Shown: positions 12,892-16,195 of the stretch, piece by piece
Layout of the letters: each line of letters begins with the position of its first letter
Position numbering within the stretch: position 1 is the stretch's first letter
Origin: an uncultured Oscillospiraceae bacterium
GTDB lineage: Bacteria > Bacillota > Clostridia > Oscillospirales > Oscillospiraceae
Reading direction: 5' to 3'
Assembly: GCA_900763675.1 (NCBI GenBank)
Contig: CAAFLE010000069.1
Coordinates: forward strand, 1-16,195
Length of the DNA stretch: 16,195 nt
The notes under the pieces: model-generated
The model's input: only the letters and a program-made list of their open reading frames with translations
Databases searched by the model: none
What the model was told of the DNA's origin: nothing
Translations under genes and position numbers: made by a program

Positions 12892-14127
12892 ATGAATAAT
12901 CGCTATCTTATCATCGCAGACGATTTTACCGGAGCGAACGATACCGGCGTGCAGATGCGCCGCAGGGGATTTGAAACGGTTGTGGTATTTCCCGGGAGAA
13001 AAAGCGCCGCCGGACCGACCGCGTCCGTCGTGATCGACACGGAGAGCCGTGCGTTAAGCGGACGGGAGGCGGCGGACGCGACGGCCGCTTCCTTGGAAGG
13101 AATGGACCTCGGCGCATATAAGTATGTAATTAAAAAAGTGGATTCCACGCTGCGCGGCAACATTGCCGAGGAAGTGCGTGCCGTGGATGAAGCCTTCGGC
13201 AGCGAGCTTATTATCTTCGCGCCCGCGCTGCCGGATCTGGGCAGAACGACCGTGGACGGCGTGCATAGGCTGCGCGGCGTGCCGATTACGCAGACCGAGC
13301 TTGCAAAGGACCCCCGAAAGCCGGTAACGGAGGACAGACTCTGCGAAATTCTCGGAAGAGCCTACGCCGAGCCGATAAAATCTCTCACGCTCAAAACCAT
13401 ACGGAGCGGGAAAATTTCGCTGGACGGCGCGAGAATTTTCGCCGCTGATGCAGAGAAAAACAGCGACCTGCAGGCGGTCATCGCCGCAGCGATTGCCTCG
13501 GAGAAAAAAGTGCTGTGGGTCGGAACGGCAGCCATCGCGGACAATCTGATGGAGCTGGAAAGCAAAACGCTGCCGGCGTTCGGCATTGCGGCAAGTCTCA
13601 GCTCGACGACCACCGCGCAGATCAAGGCGGCGGAAGCCGCCGGAGCGGCGCTTGTAAAGGTGCCGGTCCATCGCCTGCTCGGCGGCGAGGAATCCATAGA
13701 AGCATACGTCCGGCAGACGGTAGAGTCCCTTGCTTCCGGACGGGACACCCTTTTGCTCGGCAGCTCGTCGTATGACCATGCGGAGCTGGCGCTGTCCGCG
13801 GCGGCGGGGGAAAAGCGCGGCATGAAAACGGACGACGTAAGCGCCTACATACAGTCGCTCTTAGGCTCCGCGGCGAGGAGCGTTCTTTCTCAAGCGCGTG
13901 TGTCCGGCGTTTTTCTCACCGGCGGGGACACCGCTATGGGCGTACTCGACGCGATGGGTGCGGACGGCTCGGAAATTCTCTCCGAAATCGCCATCGGCAT
14001 TCCGATGATGCGGATCATCGGCGGCGGGCTGGACGGCATCAAGGTCGTCACAAAAGCCGGGGCCTTCGGCAACGAGGATGCGATCCAGTTCGCGTTCCGC
14101 CGGTTAAAGGAACAGAACGGTCAATAA
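12892..14127 (+). CDS. dtnK: Four-carbon acid sugar kinase (DUF1537 family, DtnK type)
   Basis: A 411-residue kinase of the DUF1537 family (PF07005 N-terminal and PF17042 C-terminal domains). Visible motifs are IADDFTGAND (8-17), KKVDSTLRGN (D84-N90), APALPDLGRTTVDG (110-123), LTGGDTAMGVL (GGD at 344-346) and TKAGAFGNED (387-396). It should phosphorylate a tetronate at O4 with ATP, D-threonate in the characterised DtnK-PdxA2 pair, to make the substrate of the upstream dehydrogenase. D-threonate versus D-erythronate cannot be decided from sequence by eye. The open frame extends back to 12835 inside pdxA2, but the ATG at 12892 is preferred: it follows GGGGGTGG and leaves the typical N-terminus directly before IIADDFTGA. 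It starts 19 nt after the pdxA2 stop. The stop codon lies inside a 13-bp tandem duplication. Confidence 0.92.
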   Translation: MNNRYLIIADDFTGANDTGVQMRRRGFETVVVFPGRKSAAGPTASVVIDTESRALSGREAADATAASLEGMDLGAYKYVIKKVDSTLRGNIAEEVRAVDEAFGSELIIFAPALPDLGRTTVDGVHRLRGVPITQTELAKDPRKPVTEDRLCEILGRAYAEPIKSLTLKTIRSGKISLDGARIFAADAEKNSDLQAVIAAAIASEKKVLWVGTAAIADNLMELESKTLPAFGIAASLSSTTTAQIKAAEAAGAALVKVPVHRLLGGEESIEAYVRQTVESLASGRDTLLLGSSSYDHAELALSAAAGEKRGMKTDDVSAYIQSLLGSAARSVLSQARVSGVFLTGGDTAMGVLDAMGADGSEILSEIAIGIPMMRIIGGGLDGIKVVTKAGAFGNEDAIQFAFRRLKEQNGQ

Positions 14128-14143
14128 ATACGGTCAATAAATA
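14118..14143 (+). repeat. 13-bp perfect tandem duplication at the dtnK stop
   Basis: CGGTCAATAAATA occurs twice back to back (14118-14130 and 14131-14143). The first copy carries the last two codons of dtnK and its TAA stop; the second repeats them in the 3' untranslated region. This looks like a recent slippage or duplication event. Confidence 0.9.
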
Positions 14144-14147
14144 TGGG

Positions 14148-14197
14148 ATCACAGCGGCTGCGAAGCGCCGGCTTCGCAGCCGCTGTGATTCTTTCTT
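14148..14197 (+). terminator. Strong intrinsic terminator after dtnK
   Basis: A perfect 19-bp stem (14148-14166 with 14171-14189) with a GCCG tetraloop is followed by a T-rich tail (TTCTTTCTT). It closes the sugar-acid gene run. Confidence 0.9.
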
Positions 14198-14214
14198 CCG
14201 AGGGGAAAAGGCTA

Positions 14215-14243
14215 TTGAAAAACAGCTGCGCCTATGCAATAAT
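14215..14243 (+). promoter_or_regulatory. Promoter of the glycosyltransferase operon
   Basis: TTGAAA (14215-14220) and AATAAT (14238-14243) are separated by 17 nt, with a TG at 14235-14236 giving an extended -10. TAATAC (14240-14245) is an alternative -10. It sits between the dtnK terminator and the gene start at 14300. Confidence 0.6.
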
Positions 14244-14299
14244 ACCTACAGGAGCAGCCTTGCTCCGGAAAGACAAGAGAGGAAAGAGAGCGGAAAACC

Positions 14300-15244
14300 A
14301 TGGATAGAATTGCGGTTTTGATCCCCTGCTATAACGAGAGCGCGACGATAGAAAAGGTCGTGAGGGATTGGCGCCGTGCGCTTCCCGATGCCGTGGTGTA
14401 TGTTTACGACAACAACTCCACAGACGGTACCGCAGAGATAGCGGAACGGGCAGGAGCCGTGGTTCGGCACGAATACCGGCAGGGAAAGGGCAACGTCGTG
14501 CGCCGTATGTTCCGGGAAATCGACGCGGAAGCGTACATTATGGTGGACGGCGACGATACCTATCCCGCGGAATACGGCAAGCAGATGACCGATCTTGTGC
14601 TGGAGCGCCATGCGGATATGGTCGTCGGGGACCGGCTTTCCTCTACCTATTTTGAGGAAAACAAGCGCCCGTTCCATAACTTCGGCAATTCGCTCGTGCG
14701 GGGCGTCATCAATTTTCTCTTTCACTCCGACATAAAGGACATAATGACGGGGTACCGCGCCTTCAGCTATCTGTTTGTGAAGTCTTTCCCCGTGCTGTCC
14801 AAGGGCTTTGAGATCGAGACGGAGATGAGCATTCACGCGCTCGATAAAAATATGTATATAGAAAATGTCGTTGTCGATTACCGCGACCGTCCCGAGGGAA
14901 GCAAGTCCAAGCTGAATACCTACTCGGACGGCTTTCGGGTGCTGCTTACGATTGCAAAGCTGTTCCGGAATTATAAACCGTTTGCCTTCTTCGGCTCCAT
15001 CTCGCTGATCCTCGCGCTGCTTGCCGTAGGATTCTTTATCCCGGTGTTTTCCTATTATCTTCGGACGGGGACCGTGCCGAATTTCCCTACGCTGATCGTC
15101 TGCGGCTTCACGTTCGTCGCCGCGCTGATGTCCTTCTTCTCCGGGCTGCAGCTGGAAAACAGCACGCAGCGGAACCGGCAGGACTTTGAAATTACGCTGA
15201 TGCGCATTCAGCACGATATGTGGGAAGGAAACGGCAGAAAATGA
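14300..15244 (+). CDS. Family 2 glycosyltransferase with C-terminal membrane anchor
   Basis: A 314-residue protein: a GT2 catalytic domain (about 1-225) and two C-terminal membrane helices (about 230-256 and 263-283). Visible motifs are VLIPCYNES at the N-terminus, DNNSTDGT (37-44, nucleotide binding), and the metal-binding VDGDD (82-86). The layout matches dolichyl-phosphate-mannose synthase, GtrB and related polyprenyl-phosphate glycosyltransferases, which move a sugar from a nucleotide donor to undecaprenyl phosphate on the inner face of the membrane. The sugar is unknown. The start ATG at 14300 follows an AGAGGAAAGAGAG purine run. Its stop overlaps the start of the following membrane protein (ATGA), suggesting the two work together: one charges the lipid and the other may use it. 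Confidence 0.88.
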   Translation: MDRIAVLIPCYNESATIEKVVRDWRRALPDAVVYVYDNNSTDGTAEIAERAGAVVRHEYRQGKGNVVRRMFREIDAEAYIMVDGDDTYPAEYGKQMTDLVLERHADMVVGDRLSSTYFEENKRPFHNFGNSLVRGVINFLFHSDIKDIMTGYRAFSYLFVKSFPVLSKGFEIETEMSIHALDKNMYIENVVVDYRDRPEGSKSKLNTYSDGFRVLLTIAKLFRNYKPFAFFGSISLILALLAVGFFIPVFSYYLRTGTVPNFPTLIVCGFTFVAALMSFFSGLQLENSTQRNRQDFEITLMRIQHDMWEGNGRK

Positions 15245-16195
15245 AAGAGGGAAAAAGAACCGCCGAAAAAAACATCCTGCGCGGCGCTGCGATTCTGCTG
15301 ACCGGCATCGCGGCGGGATTGCTGCTGCTCGCGTGCGTGTACGCCATTCCGCAAAGCGCCATGCGCGGCAATATCGAAAAATCCATCGGTATCCTGCACA
15401 AGGAAACCGTATATCCCTATGCGCTGGACGAGATCCGGGCAACGCAGCTGGATAACTTTACTGATGCGCTCATGCTGAACGAGACATATTATAAGGGCGG
15501 GTCCTTCGCCGAGGATATGCTCTCCTCCGTGTATATATGCAAAGACGGTGCGGCAGGCAATACGGTAGAAGCGTTTTACGATTATATGACGGGAGCCGAG
15601 GGAGAATACTACGAAGTATCTTACGGCAGATATTGGCATGGGTATCAGGTCGTGCTGGCGCCGCTGCTGACGGTTTTCAACATTTCCTCCATCCGGTTTC
15701 TGAATATGGCGGTGCAGCTCGTGCTGGTCGCCGCGGTGCTTCTTGCGCTCTATGCCCGCGGGAGAAGGGATATGCTGATCCCCTACGGCCTCATGTGGCT
15801 CAGCCTGATCCCCGTTACTCTCTTTTACTCCCTGCAATTTTCTTCCACGTTTTATGTTATGGTACTCCTATCGCTGCTTATCGCGGCAAAAAGCGAAAGG
15901 CTCAGCTTTGCGAAGCTGTGCTTCTCCTTTGAGATTGCCGGGATACTGGAAGCCTATTTCGATTTTCTGACGTACCCGCTCGTTGCATTCGGCGTGCCTG
16001 CCATTTTGTGGTTCGCGCTGGATGCCGAGAAGAGACAGCCGCTGCGCCGCCGGATCGGGCAGCTTGTCAAGCTCGGCGTATCGTGGGTATGCGGTTATCT
16101 GGGAATGTGGAGCAGCAAGTGGATCATTGCAACGCTGTTTGCGAAGGACAACACACTCGCGACCGCGATCGGCTCGGTGAAATTCAGAAGCTCCA
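15241..16195 (+). CDS. Multi-pass membrane protein, 3' end cut by the window
   Basis: An open frame of 318 codons runs from the ATG at 15241, overlapping the glycosyltransferase stop by 4 nt, to the window end without a stop. It has one N-terminal membrane helix (about residues 15-37) and then a polar, probably extracellular, stretch of about 100 residues. That stretch is rich in Tyr and contains SYGRYWHGYQVVLAPLL (from about residue 127). Several further helices follow (about 155-176, 180-217, 230-260 and beyond). A large outside loop between helices 1 and 2 is the general layout of GT-C membrane glycosyltransferases, and coupling to a GtrB-like gene fits a surface-glycosylation pair. I do not recognise a named family with certainty, so a GT-C role is inference. 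Low Lys/Arg at the extracellular part and basic clusters at 'ARGRRD' and 'RQPLRRRIG' support the topology. Confidence 0.7.
   Translation, partial: MKEGKRTAEKNILRGAAILLTGIAAGLLLLACVYAIPQSAMRGNIEKSIGILHKETVYPYALDEIRATQLDNFTDALMLNETYYKGGSFAEDMLSSVYICKDGAAGNTVEAFYDYMTGAEGEYYEVSYGRYWHGYQVVLAPLLTVFNISSIRFLNMAVQLVLVAAVLLALYARGRRDMLIPYGLMWLSLIPVTLFYSLQFSSTFYVMVLLSLLIAAKSERLSFAKLCFSFEIAGILEAYFDFLTYPLVAFGVPAILWFALDAEKRQPLRRRIGQLVKLGVSWVCGYLGMWSSKWIIATLFAKDNTLATAIGSVKFRSS

Noticed and set aside
1..16195. CRISPR arrays, tRNA or rRNA genes, insertion sequences, phage genes
   Set aside because: No regularly spaced repeats, transposase or integrase motifs, or recognisable tRNA/rRNA segments were seen on either strand.

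Overview
The window looks like chromosomal DNA of a GC-rich (about 60% by eye) anaerobic Firmicute of the class Clostridia, probably the Oscillospiraceae/Ruminococcaceae side. The reasons are AGGAGG-type ribosome binding sites, sigma-A promoters of the TTGxxx-17-TATAAT form, a DUF4317 gene, a SpoVB-type flippase, a BaiCD-like flavoenzyme and a clostridial-style PdxA2. This placement is inference; there is no rRNA or other phylogenetic marker.

Layout. (1) 1-215: a large imperfect inverted repeat (17-103), then a good extended -10 promoter. (2) 216-4271, + strand: an operon of a CtpE-like P-type cation ATPase, a PF06695 small integral membrane protein (ATGA overlap) and a DUF4317 protein. It ends in a bidirectional terminator shared with (3), a convergent - strand MOP-superfamily flippase (4316-5638). 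(4) 5639-5932: divergent intergenic region with a near-consensus + strand promoter. (5) 5933-14127, + strand: six genes for a BaiCD/2,4-dienoyl-CoA-reductase-type flavoenzyme, a KdgT-family sugar-acid permease, a LarA-family nickel-pincer racemase/epimerase, a type II glycerate kinase, PdxA2 and a DtnK-type (DUF1537) four-carbon acid sugar kinase. It ends in a 19-bp hairpin terminator. (6) 14215-16195: a new promoter, a family 2 glycosyltransferase and an overlapping multi-pass membrane protein cut by the window end.

The most interesting part is region 5. DtnK plus PdxA2 is the known D-threonate route (kinase, then oxidative decarboxylation to dihydroxyacetone phosphate). A LarA homologue with a complete active site sits in the same gene run, next to a sugar-acid permease and a glycerate kinase. 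This suggests a sugar-acid pathway in which a nickel-pincer enzyme inverts C2 of the incoming acid, for example D-erythronate to D-threonate, or L- to D-glycerate. I know of no LarA homologue shown to act on tetronates or glycerate. That function is an inference, not something the sequence proves.

Regulatory structure in region 5 is rich. There is a strong hairpin after the flavoenzyme, an 18-codon ORF with an excellent Shine-Dalgarno in the permease leader, and an intrinsic terminator between the glycerate kinase and pdxA2 with no visible promoter after it. No transcription regulator and no LarB/LarC/LarE cofactor genes are present in the window.
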